Made by a program: the position numbers and the translations under genes
In this document: in pieces, positions 50,008 through 59,800 of the stretch
Position numbering within the stretch: the first letter of the stretch is position 1
Layout of the letters: each line of letters begins with the position of its first letter
Notes under the pieces: generated by a model
Database searches by the model: none
Told to the model about the DNA's origin: nothing
What the model saw: only the letters and a program-made list of their open reading frames with translations
Assembly: GCA_013398295.1 (NCBI GenBank)
Contig: VZSF01002039.1
Location: 186,001 to 250,000 of the forward strand
Direction of reading: 5' to 3'
Length of the DNA stretch: 64,000 nucleotides
Source of the DNA: Chionis minor
Taxonomy: Eukaryota; Chordata; Aves; Charadriiformes; Chionididae

Positions 50008-50357
50008 AACATGATCTTACCACTCTCTACAACTACCTGAAAGGAGGTTATAGCCAGGTGGGGTCAATCTTTTCTCCCAAGGAACAAGCGACAGGACAAG
50101 AGGAAATGGCCTCAAGTTGTGCCAGGGGAGGTTTAGGTTGGATATTAGGAAAAACTTCTTTATCCAAAGGGTTATCAGGCATTGGAACAGGCTGCCCAGG
50201 GAGGTGGTGGAATCACCATCCTTGGAGGTATTCAAAAGACGGGCAGACGTGGTGCTGAGGGACATGGGTTAGGGGTGGTTTTGGCAGTGTAGGTTTATGG
50301 TTGGACTCGATGATCTTGAAGGTCTCTTCCAACCCAAGTGATTCTGTGATTCTGTCT
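50008..50357 (+). mobile_element. CR1 LINE 3' fragment with end of the RT ORF
   Basis: It begins near the end of the CR1 reverse-transcriptase ORF ([14 protein letters not shown], 50020-50065) and continues through the 3' untranslated region (aacaagcgacaggacaagag, ttggaacaggctgcccaggg, ggacatgggttaggggtggt) to the terminal gattctgtgattctg. It is well preserved and in sense orientation. Upstream of about 50008 the similarity is lost. Confidence 0.93.
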
Positions 50358-51539
50358 TCTTGTAAACTCATGAGTTGTGCCAGAATTGGCTTTAAATAGG
50401 TATGAATACCCTCCTTGAGCCTGACAGCTAAGCGAGGATGATCCCTATTGCCAGATTTATCTGGATAAATGAACAAGGCCAAAATTGCTCAACTCTGTGT
50501 GCTCCCACTGGGTTCTGCTCTTTCAATTCCTGGTGTTGATTTTTCAACTAGAATCTCATAAAGCATAAACTAGAAGGTTGCTCAGTAGTCCGTCCCAAAG
50601 CTAGTGCATACCTGTCTTTAAATTAAATACTGAAGATGGCCTTTGGATTATTCAGGTGGTCTTTGGTATTTCACTACACTTAGATTTCAGGTCGTGGAAA
50701 CGTTCCTGTTTTCTTGGGGAGACCCCTGTACCTGGAGCTTCAGCCCTTCAGAACTTGGTAGTGTGCTAAACTAACTAACTGCTAGTTAGTCCGACTACTT
50801 CAGGTCTCTACTTCACTGTATGAGCAACTTACTCTTCTTGTTTTAGGCTGGCAGTCTCTGTGGCTAGCTTTTTCTGAACATACTCTTTAACAGGAGGTGG
50901 TGATACAAGTCAGTCTCTATTTCTTGACTTGCAAAAATATGAACAGAGAAGCTGGATGTTTGAGGCACAAGGTTAAACAGCACCAGTAAAAAGCAAAAGG
51001 GCTTAAAAGCAGCAGAAAGCAGGAAACTTTTTTTTTTTAAAAGAAATAGTAAGGTAGTGTTATTCTATTTTATTTGGGGTTTTTAGTCCCAGCTTGTCGT
51101 TCCTTTGTATATTCTGATCTTATATGCCCTTTTCTCATCAAATTGCTTTAGCTAAAAATGAATACAAAATGTGTGGCTGTGAAGCAGGCCTTTTGGAAAC
51201 ACTAACCAAAATGTTAGTGTTCCCAGAGAGCCTGCAGCCTGGTCCAGCCACTAGGCTGAGGGGGGAAGATTTGAGATGTTGCACTGACCGAGTGGGCTGG
51301 AAGGAACCAGGTTCAGGGATGACTGTCTGAGAACTAGAAAAGAATAAATATGCAAACCAAGGACAGAGTGGGATCATTTAAAAAAAAGAAAAAGGTGTTT
51401 GTATACTAATTTAGTAATGGACAGAATTACTGTAAAAGCTTTGGGAAATCCAGTCAGGAGCCTGCAGGGTGAAAATAGAACTGCTTGCAGATCTGCTATG
51501 TGGCTGTGTCCCAGTTTGCTGGGACGGGGCTCAAATCAC

Positions 51540-51720
51540 TCACTGCAGCATTCGCGTCTTCTTCCTCGCCTGCTGTGTCCGCAGCGGGAACGGGTGCGGA
51601 AGAGGAGCCAGCTGAGTCATCTCTCCTCCCGGAGCGGGGAAGACGCAGGGCCAGTCCTTTCAACAACCCAGCGCTCCGCTCTCCGGAGGATTTCCCATGG
51701 GGGGCGAGGCATGGGTTTCG
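51540..51720. promoter_or_regulatory. GC/CpG-richer patch with AP-1-like and NF-kB-like words
   Basis: CpG dinucleotides are locally dense (gcattcgcgtcttc, gcagcgggaacgggtgcgg, ccggagcggggaagacgc) in otherwise AT-rich intron. TGAGTCA (51613-51619) fits AP-1 and GGATTTCCC (51688-51696) resembles an NF-kB half. It lies about 1.2 kb before the candidate promoter island and may be an enhancer. Motif matches of this length also occur by chance. Confidence 0.25.
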
Positions 51721-52049
51721 ATCTTTGCCTGCTGTCGCTGGAAAAAAGCTTCTAAGTGCTTAATGTGAAACTGGGACGTGGCTACTTAATACCCTGACCA
51801 GTGGGTCAGTGCCCAAACAACTGTTGAGACCGCTTGAAGCGCGGTGATTAAAAGGGATCTTTCCTGTGCAAGGTGAAAAATACAAATCTTTCTAGTAAAG
51901 GGCTGGCCGCCTAACCAGCTTTTTCAGCTGCAGAATCATTTCCTGTAACTTGCAGCAGGTGAGAGTGCGTAGCATGAAAGTTGCTCATTTTGATTAGTCT
52001 TCTGCCAGACCTTAATCCATGGCTGGTTTCTAGATCCTCATTCCCTCTA

Positions 52050-52066
52050 TTTTTTTTTTTTTTTTC
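52050..52066. repeat. Poly-T tract
   Basis: A run of about 16 T with no recognisable element attached. It is simple sequence in the intron just before the CpG island. Confidence 0.65.
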
Positions 52067-52914
52067 CTAAGAATAGTGTGGTTTACTGCTGTATTAGTTC
52101 TGCAGGCATGCAGTGAGTAATTACCCCTGCAGGACAGGGCACTCTTAACTGGGCGACCCCTTGAGCGAGCGCTGGCGTTATCCTGGGCTCAGGCTGTGGC
52201 AGGAGGGACCTGGGGGGCAAAAGGGGAACCCGCTGGAAAGGTGAGGTTTTCCCTGGGGAAAACCAGGTGCAGGTGTGGTCCTGCCAGTGAGTGAACCCAT
52301 CGAGTGTGCTCAGGTGTGTAGTAGCTAATGGAAAAAGTCTAAGTGATTTTTTGGTGGTTTTTTGGGGGGGGGCCAGTGTGGCGGTGGTGGTGTGTTTGTT
52401 TTTCCCCTCTCCGTATCCCAGCTGAAGGGCAGGGATGCAGAGGGAGTTCGGCGCTCTCTGCCATGCGCGGGGGCTACGGACACGAGCCGGTGCGCTGACA
52501 GCAGCAGGGCTGCTCTGCCGGTGGCTCTCCCATTCAGCCCGGGCCTCCCGCCGCTCATTTCTGCATTGGCAAATGAAGTGTGAAAACAGCGTCTAGCGAG
52601 CCCGCAACAGCTCCGTTATCCGCCGAGGAAGGGTGACGTTCCCTTTCGCCGTGCCGGCTGCCGCCGGGGCGCGGGGAGAGATGGATGGCTGGAATGTCTG
52701 GGGCTCGCCTTTCATAAAAGCAGGGCTGTGGCTTTAAGCGATCGCTGGCGGCTGGTGCCAATTGCAGAAGCTGCAGTCTCTGCCGCTGTGCTGTCGGGAG
52801 CGATCGGCGCGGAAGTGGGATAACCTGGGGAGAGAGGCAAGGTCCAGCGCTGCTGCTCGGCCGAGGCCGGACCAGCCCAGCCTGGCTGGCGGTGCCACCG
52901 CCTGCCTGTCCCCG

Positions 52915-52999
52915 ATGCGTGCCGGGGGGCTGCCGGCGCCGGAAGATGGGCTGCTCCAGCAGCAAACTCTGCCTCTATTCTCAGTGTGCTGCCGCAAGG
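52915..52999 (+). other. Overlapping upstream ORF of the short-isoform exon (first part)
   Basis: An ATG at 52915 in weak context (C at -3) begins a frame that is +1 relative to the main ATG at 52946. It overlaps the main coding sequence, crosses the 52999/53770 splice junction, and stops at TAA 53793-53795 for a total of 36 codons. If translated it would compete with the isoform. The strong context of the second ATG suggests leaky scanning. Confidence 0.4.
52946..52999 (+). CDS. MTUS1: Candidate alternative first exon of MTUS1 with lipid-anchor N-terminus (MGCSSSKL...)
   Basis: The ATG has a strong context (A at -3, G at +4). It opens 18 codons, MGCSSSKLCLYSQCAAAR, that end on a full codon at donor AGG|gtaatg. 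The next MTUS1 exon (53770) starts in phase 0 with REEALKQ, so the two join in frame. Gly2 followed by Cys3, small residues at 4-6 and Lys7 fits the N-myristoylation signal with adjacent palmitoylation, as in Src-family kinases. Cys9 and Cys14 are further acylation candidates. The product would be the coiled-coil end of MTUS1 without the ATIP1 N-terminus, tethered to membranes. The surrounding CpG island and TATA-like box support a promoter. Several MTUS1 isoforms with distinct first exons are known in mammals, but I cannot say whether this one has been described. Confidence 0.65.
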
Positions 53000-53769
53000 G
53001 TAATGGGGATTCGTTCCGCGGGGGGAGCTGGCTGGGAGCGAGGTGGGATAAAGCCTGGACCTTGTCCCCTGGGTGCCACGCGTGCGAGGTGGCGGTCACC
53101 GAGCCTTGCAGCGGCTTGGCTGTGGCTGGGGACAGAGGGACCAGCTCCTGGGGAGGCGGGGGCTTCGGTGTGTTTTGAGCACAGATCGGTCATAACCAAT
53201 AACGATTCTACAAATCCTAATTCTCTCGGTGTAAGGAACATCTCTAAATTTATCTTTAAAACGTAAGAACTATGAGCAGTGGGGTGGGCTGTATTCAACT
53301 TTGCACAGGGCTGTGCCTTTTCCTCATGGAAGGCTGAGCATTTAGCGAAGTCTCTGGTTTTGTGTTTGAGTAGACTTAAGATAAATATTTAATGCATGCC
53401 TCTTTCACATATATGCTGTACTTTTGTGCCCTTGACAGCTATCAGTTGATTTGTTCTGTACGCTTATGTTGCTACGCCCATCATAAAATATATAATTAAT
53501 TGCTGCAAAGTAGGATTTTAATTGTGGTGTTATCCTGGAAAAAAGCTATTCTTTGTTTTAAAGTACAACTTCCTTAACAACAGGAGAACATCTGTGTATT
53601 TTGTAACAGCAGAACTGTTATCCTAAATGATTCATATCTTGGCTTCTTGCTCCTGCCTCTTGTTTTCCTGCAGAACACATGTAAGTTAATTATTGGAAGG
53701 TGTGTGGCTCAGATCACTAGTAACCAAATGTTTGGATTTGTTTGTGTTTTGTTTTTTTCTTCTCTGCAG
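53000..53769 (+). other. MTUS1: MTUS1 intron between the CpG-island exon and exon 53770
   Basis: The first 170 bases are the GC-rich shore of the island and the remainder is AT-rich. It ends in a good acceptor with a T/C tract (gttttttt cttctctgcag). No repeat or further exon is seen. Confidence 0.6.
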
Positions 53770-53836
53770 AGGGAGGAAGCACTGAAACAGCGTAAAGAGT
53801 TATCTCAAGAGCTAGTTAACCTTCGAGGAGAACTAG
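53770..53836 (+). CDS. MTUS1: MTUS1 coiled-coil exon (REEALKQ...)
   Basis: This small 67-base exon lies between acceptor tctctgcag and the excellent donor CTAG|gtaagt. It encodes REEALKQRKELSQELVNLRG and EL, plus one base, nearly identical to the human REEALKQHKTLSQELVNLRGEL segment. It belongs to the C-terminal coiled coil used for dimerisation and partner binding. It begins in phase 0, so it can accept both exon 40194-40411 and the CpG-island exon 52946-52999. The leftover G completes Val (GTA) with exon 62417. Confidence 0.95.
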
Positions 53837-56800
53837 GTAAGTATTTATTTTTGTATTCTTTGTGGAAAAAAAAAAAAGAAATGCAGCAAAACAGATTTGC
53901 GGAAAGACAGATGCCCTAGTGGTGTAATGGTAGGCATTTAATTCCCTGACTGAATTCTGCTCGGATGCTTTAATCGCTGCATTTCTCTGGAGCTCTGACA
54001 GCGTGACCCCAGGTTCACCGAATTCCTGGCACTGATCTGACTGCGCCTCGCGGGGCCTCCTTGCAAAACATGTGTCTGATGACCAAAGCACTCGCTTTCT
54101 TAAAAATGGGAGGATGGCTGACAGTTCATGTACTTCTGTGTGATCCCTAACTTACTTGTGTGCAGTTGTCTAGAGACTTGCTGCCAAAAATCCATAAAAC
54201 TGTAAAATACGCTGCGCAAAACCTGCATTTTTGCCTTGGTGGCTTGTAGGTGAATGGTGTAAAATTAACGGAGGGAAATGTGATCAGGCTAATGGGATTA
54301 AACCTTTGAGCTCATCCTAGTGGACAGCTATAATATGAAATTGAGCTATAATGCGCAGGGGCTGGTTTTGCCAACTTTGAAGCTTGATTTAATTGTATTT
54401 AATGGTAACTTCATCTAACGTATCTGAACTCAAAGCAGAATCATCTTGTGGCGTGCAAAAAGTCATTGGGTTGGAAGTGATAGCACTTGAAAGCGGAGGT
54501 AGCATTTTATAAGAGCATACTTCTGTTATGATGACGCCCCTTTAAAAAAAGAAAAGTAAAGGCTTTGAAAGCAGAAGTAAAACGTGTGGAGCGGCTTCAG
54601 CTACGTCACTTATTGTTGAATTGTTTGTTCTCACATGCTTTGGAAGTTGGCTGTTGTCTCTGCCAAACTTGAGTGTGAATGTAGGTCTTGTTACGTGCCG
54701 GTGGTGCGTTTAATGCTCGGATTTATTTTTTAGTGCTGATTAATCAAGGCAGGTGTTCCCTGGTGACGACTCAGAGCTGGAAGTGTGGTGGGGAGGGAGG
54801 GGACTGCCCGTGCCCCCAGCTGGAGCGACACAGCGCAGCTTCTCCCCTCGCCCCTGTTACTGCCATCTCCTTTAGAGGGTTTACAGGGGTGTGTAGTGAT
54901 AGAACGAGGGGTGATGGCTTCAAACTGAAAGAGGAGAGATTTAGATTAGATACTGGGAAGAAGTTCTTTACTGTGAGGGTGGTGAGACACTGGCCCAGGT
55001 TGCCCAGGGAAGCTGTGGCTGCCCCATCCCTGGAGGTGTTCAAGGCCAGGTTGGATGGGGCTTGGAGCAACCTGGTCTGGTGGGAGGTGTCCCTGCCCAC
55101 GGCAGAGGGATTGGAACTAGGTGATTTTTAGGGCCCTTTCCAACCCAAACCATTCTGTGTTGAACTGCAGCTTTCTGGGAGCTCTATTTGAATGGGCATG
55201 AAATTGGAAGCGTGTGAATGGGCAGCATCGCCAGCAGAGAAAGCCCTGCAGCCTGGAAACACAGAGGGGAATGCCAAAGGCACTGCGGGAACGCGTAGCA
55301 TCTTCTTTTGTGGAAGCGCAGTGCTCGAAAGCTGAGGCTTGTCCTGGTCGAGCTGCAGCTTTTAACCTTCCTACTGATGCAGCACCCAGAGCACGGTTTT
55401 TGCTGTTGTTTCAGGCAGGTCTGGGTAGGGGCTGGCTTTGGGAGAGCCTGGCCTTGCTCTGCCTCTGTGTCCCTCCATCCCGCCTTGTGCCGGCACTGCT
55501 GCGCGGGCCGTGAGCTGCCCGGCCCCTCCGCCAGCTGGAAGCTAGTGGCTCGGAGGCTGTTCTGCCAGAGCTGCCCGCTCTGGAGCAGCGCGTGGCTGCA
55601 GGAGCACCGGTGCCGGAGCGGAGAAAGGGGAAGGAGCAGCAGGGTGTGGAGGGTTCTGTCCCCCATCAGCTCCAGCTGGCACTTCGGTCACCCTGAAGCG
55701 ACAACACTCAGACTAGAATTTCAGTGTGGAAATGGGCTTCTTGGATTCCTACAGAGTCGTGTTATAAATATTATAGACTTATTTTTTATTTTTTTATGTA
55801 CACACATGTGACTTTCTGGGCAAACCCATTTCTTTCCCTTATCATGAAAGCGGCTTCAGAAGGGTTGCCGTCAGAGCAAGGCAGTCTGTCCTTCCACACG
55901 CCTGCATCTTCAATTGTATTCTTCCTTTATCAGTCCGGGTTCTATGTTTGTCACTTATCAGGAAGGGGGAAATTCAGCTTAGCTGGGCAGACCAAAAGCT
56001 AATGAGCACTTTTGCCCCTTCCCACTTTTGCATGGTGGTTTTGGTTTTGTTTGTTTTGTGTGTTTTTTGTGGGTTTGGATTTTTTTGCAAACTTAGTTGT
56101 TTATAAGGGTGCCTCAGTCTTAAATGGGCTTCCCATAAACTTGTTACCTTCCTGCTTTGATTACCAGCCTGCTGAGCTCATGTGTGGGACTCCCATTGCA
56201 AGAATATGCCATTCAGTAGGTTGGTAAGTGGGAAAAAACCCCCAAAACTTCAAACGTAACTGAGCCCGATGGATGTGTGACGCCCGAGCGCACAGAGCTG
56301 TCGGAGGCCTTCGAACCTTCCCTCCACCGGAGCATCCGGGCGGCAGCCTCGGGCCCGTTCTCTTTTCTAAGGTTTCCAGGCCACGGTTTCAGTGAAGCAT
56401 TTATCTTCATGCAGCTCCTTTGTCTCGACAGCGTCACGCGTCTAGCCTGCCTGTACTCCTCAGCGTGTAAAGGGAGTGGATTTAGTCACGGGAATGCATA
56501 ACCACACAAGGTCTTCGATTCTATCTAGCTTTAAAGCGGTATTTTTTAAAAAAGAGACGTTAAAAAAATAAATTGTCTTCCAGACCTCATTTGTTGACAA
56601 GGTGTGAGAAAAGCAACGGTAGCTTTAGCTGAAAATAATCTGTTCAAATACACACCTGCTAATCAGCTTTCTGTTGCCACGTTAAGTGGATACAGCTCAA
56701 CTGAAGATTTCCATAGGCCATTTTGGTGTAAGTGCTGTGAGTTTTGGATCATGGCATGATCTAGGCATAGATCAGCTCAGAAAGTTAAGTACAGTTTGAC

Positions 56801-59800
56801 GTTTCGGCCACGTGGTCACGGATGGGTGTTCCATGGAGCCCTGTGTGTTTAATGCCGGTGGGGTTGCAGGTTGGGAAGGGGCAGTCTGGGAGGAGGATGC
56901 AGGCGTGCCCCGCTCCGTGTAGGCTGTGTCCCACACGGTGCCGAGTTGGAGAGGAACGTGAAGTCTCCCGCAGCTTCCGCCTTGCACAGTTTGGACTCCT
57001 CAATTCCTCCCTTTGAAGTTTAATTGCGACCGCGTTCCCAAGCACCATGAGTTACCTTGCAAAACCAAACTGGCTTGCTGTCAAACTGTCCGTTCTGCTG
57101 TTACTCGGTATGACTCTTTCTATCAAAACACCTTTTTCTTTAATGATTTAAATACATGGTATGATCCCAGAACCTCCCCTTGGCAGCAGGAAACGCCTGT
57201 GAGGAGGATTAGTGCTGATGGTGTGTTTGGGGATGGGCTTTTCCAAAGGAGTTCAAATTCATTAACAGTCGGGTTCTGAACTTGGGTTTCCTTAAAATCT
57301 CCAGCCACAAAGACTAATCTGTGTGGTCTGAATGCAAATGCCTCAGTTCTGGGAGGCTGGAGCGGGTGGGGATTGTCCTGTGTGTCACCTGTTTCCCTTC
57401 TCACAAAGACGCAAGCTGGTGTGTAAACTACTTCTAGTTACCTGTTCAATTACGTAAGTAGAAATTGCAAGAGCTGCCTATTTCTTCAGAGGGACGACAC
57501 TGCTCCTCTCTATTGATTCCGCTCCAAATTGTGTCGGAGCCTCTCTGGAGCCGTGCGGGAGGTGATCCAGCTCAGCCCTGCTGCAAACCAGCAGGCTTGG
57601 GGCTGGCTCAGCCCAGCGCCCGCCGTGGGCCTTTGGAAATCGCCGTTCCGAGATGGTTTTGGTGGCCTTGGAGAGGCTGCTGGGTATCCCGCACAGCCGA
57701 GAGCCCAGCCCTTCCATTTGCTGCGTTGCAGTCGAGAAGTTGATAAACAAAATTTTCTTCAAAATACCTTCATGCTCTTTTTTTTTTAATCAATAAATGA
57801 CCCTTAAAATGTTTTGGAGGTTGGGATATAAAAAAAGAAACTATTTTGTTTTAAAGGCAGATGGAGCAAATGTGATTTGGCTTTCAGGTTTTGGTGATCC
57901 TTAAAAATGCTTCATAGTAGGTAGGCATTTCTATCAGTTATTTGGGGCAGGGCCTGACTTGCCACAAGTGGTACGCTTTGCAGCGTTAGAGGGGAGGAAC
58001 TTGTGTCCTGGTAGGTGTCTGAATGCCTCACGCCTGTACTCAGCCAGACCCACTTCAGTGGAGCTTAAAGCAGGCTTTTTTTTCTGTCCACCTGCCTTGT
58101 TTCAACTTGCCCAAGCACAAAAATACAAAATGTAGCTTAACGATCTGTCCCGCTTGTCCTGTTAGAGAAGTGTCACCAAGAGAAGCTTGGTCATAAACTT
58201 GAAAGCATGTTTGGGTAGAAGAAATTCCAATATTGAGAATCTGCCAAAACCATTAATTATTAGATAACAAATTTTTTTAAAAAAAATTATATGGAGAAGG
58301 AAATGAGCCTTTGTGTCTGCAGTACAGTTCCTGATCAACGGAGCATGTGCAATAGATCTTGCAGTGTGAAATATAAAGTTAGAGCAGTAAAGTGTTATGT
58401 GCTATGACATAACACCGTGCTAAAGCCTTGATGTTTTCGGGTAATTATCCCCATATCTTTTAACATGCTGCTCGTTTTCTGTGCTAGTGACCTCTGTTTC
58501 AAAATTGTAGACAGTCTAATTGCGTTTCATAAACCCGCACTAGACTAGGCAGTGACTTAGACAATTTCATGAAGATAAGTGTTGTTTCAAAACAATTCAG
58601 GATTAGGAAAAAAAAAAACCCCTCTGTATGTTTTATCTTCATAGAGCTCTGGTTATGGTGACTTTTAGGGGAATGTAAATTGCAAAACGTTTGTGTGTAA
58701 GCAGTTTGGCCATAAGGACTGAATTGGATGATGAATTGTTTTATAATTAGAATAAGAAGAAATTAAATTTTGTAAGAAGGAGATACTGCAGAACTGTAAG
58801 GTCTTATCTCTTGGCTGCTTTTAGTGAAAAGATGAAGTAGATTTCTTGGGGATACAAAGGCGAAGTTTGTCGTCCTGTCCTTCAGCTGGTGCCGCTGTTC
58901 TTGCGTGGTTTGGATCTGCTGCTGTTCGCACCGTTGCAGGGAGTTGCCACATGCCTCGTTGTCCCCATTTCTTTTGCAAACATCTGTTTTACTGCTTGGG
59001 CACATAGAAAGCTTTGCAGTGAAATACCCAAGATGCGAGTGGCCGTTGTTAACAAGTCCGTATGAATGTTAATTCGACGTATCAAACCCAGCGTTTCTGA
59101 TCCGGAGATGTGCTGTTACCCAATCTCAGGCGCTGCCTGCGATTGCCGGAGGTGGCGGTTCTGCCCAAAAGAACCAGGCTCTTTGTTTACAATAAACAGG
59201 TGTTAAGAAGCCTAAAATTACAGCTTAATCTTGCTCTCTGTTGTAATAACACAGGGAGAGCCAGTGTTGTAGGAGTGGGAGGAGAGGCTGGGACAACCGA
59301 GTGGGGGCTGAGGGGAGGGGAATATTAATGGCTTTGCTGTTGGAGTAAAGAAGTAAATTTTGCTTCTGGCTGCCAAGTGCCCCATCCCATATGTTCTGTC
59401 CTTAAAACTGTTTAGTGTTACAGATGAGATTGAACAAACTTGGACAAAAGGATAGCGCATCTTTTCATCTCCATGGCTTGATTTTTCTCTCAAATGATGT
59501 TGGACCATTTGTCTCCTGTCGTTTTCCTGCCCAAGGTCTGTGGTTGTAGCACGTGGCGTAACGAAGACGTGGAATTGCAGAGGGAAGCACTGTAGGAAGG
59601 GGGAGGCAGCAGAGAGGTGGTGCACAGCCCCCGAGGCATGCCGTCCAGGTGGCGCTGAAGTGGATGAGGAGTCGAAACAGATTTTTGTGTGTGCTGCTGG
59701 AAGGGCACGTGTTCCAATTAAAAATTTTTCTTCAAAATTAAGCACCAGTTCAGTGAGAACTCTTCAGTTGAGTATCCATCAAGTTTGGTCAGTTAGGAGT

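Larger units (their letters stand above)
40412..52945 (+). other. MTUS1: MTUS1 intron, upstream part
   Basis: This is about 12.5 kb with one CR1 (50008-50357), poly-A tracts (47235-47251, 48659-48674), a 22-base tandem duplication (47449-47490), two GC-rich patches with anonymous ORFs (about 42530-43030 and 43830-44350), a CpG-richer patch near 51540-51720, and the CpG island that starts near 52420. I see nothing assignable in 40900-42400, 44400-47200 or 48900-49900. Confidence 0.6.
52420..53170 (+). promoter_or_regulatory. MTUS1: CpG island / candidate promoter of a short MTUS1 isoform
   Basis: Base composition shifts abruptly to GC- and CpG-rich (ccgccgaggaagggtgacgt, gtgccggctgccgccggggc), the strongest island in the window. 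A TATA-like CATAAAAG lies at 52713-52720, about 230 bases before the ATG at 52946, which would place a start site near 52745 and give a leader of about 200 bases. The exon that follows splices in frame into MTUS1. A promoter for that exon is therefore the natural reading, although the island could also act as an enhancer for the long form. Confidence 0.55.

Noticed and set aside
52385..52583. Open frames at the left edge of the CpG island
   Set aside because: Upstream of the TATA-like box and not linked by splice signals to MTUS1; GC-driven openness.
53917..54030. tRNA-like A-box (tggtgtaatgg)
   Set aside because: Matches an A-box, but no proper B-box follows at the right distance and no cloverleaf can be drawn.
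55308..55811. 167-codon + strand frame and its minus-strand shadow
   Set aside because: Sits in a GC-rich patch; Cys/Trp/Arg-rich translation without any known motif.
59218..59745. 175-codon minus-strand frame
   Set aside because: Composition is unremarkable, there is no domain, and it lies antisense in an intron without promoter or polyadenylation signals; likely chance.
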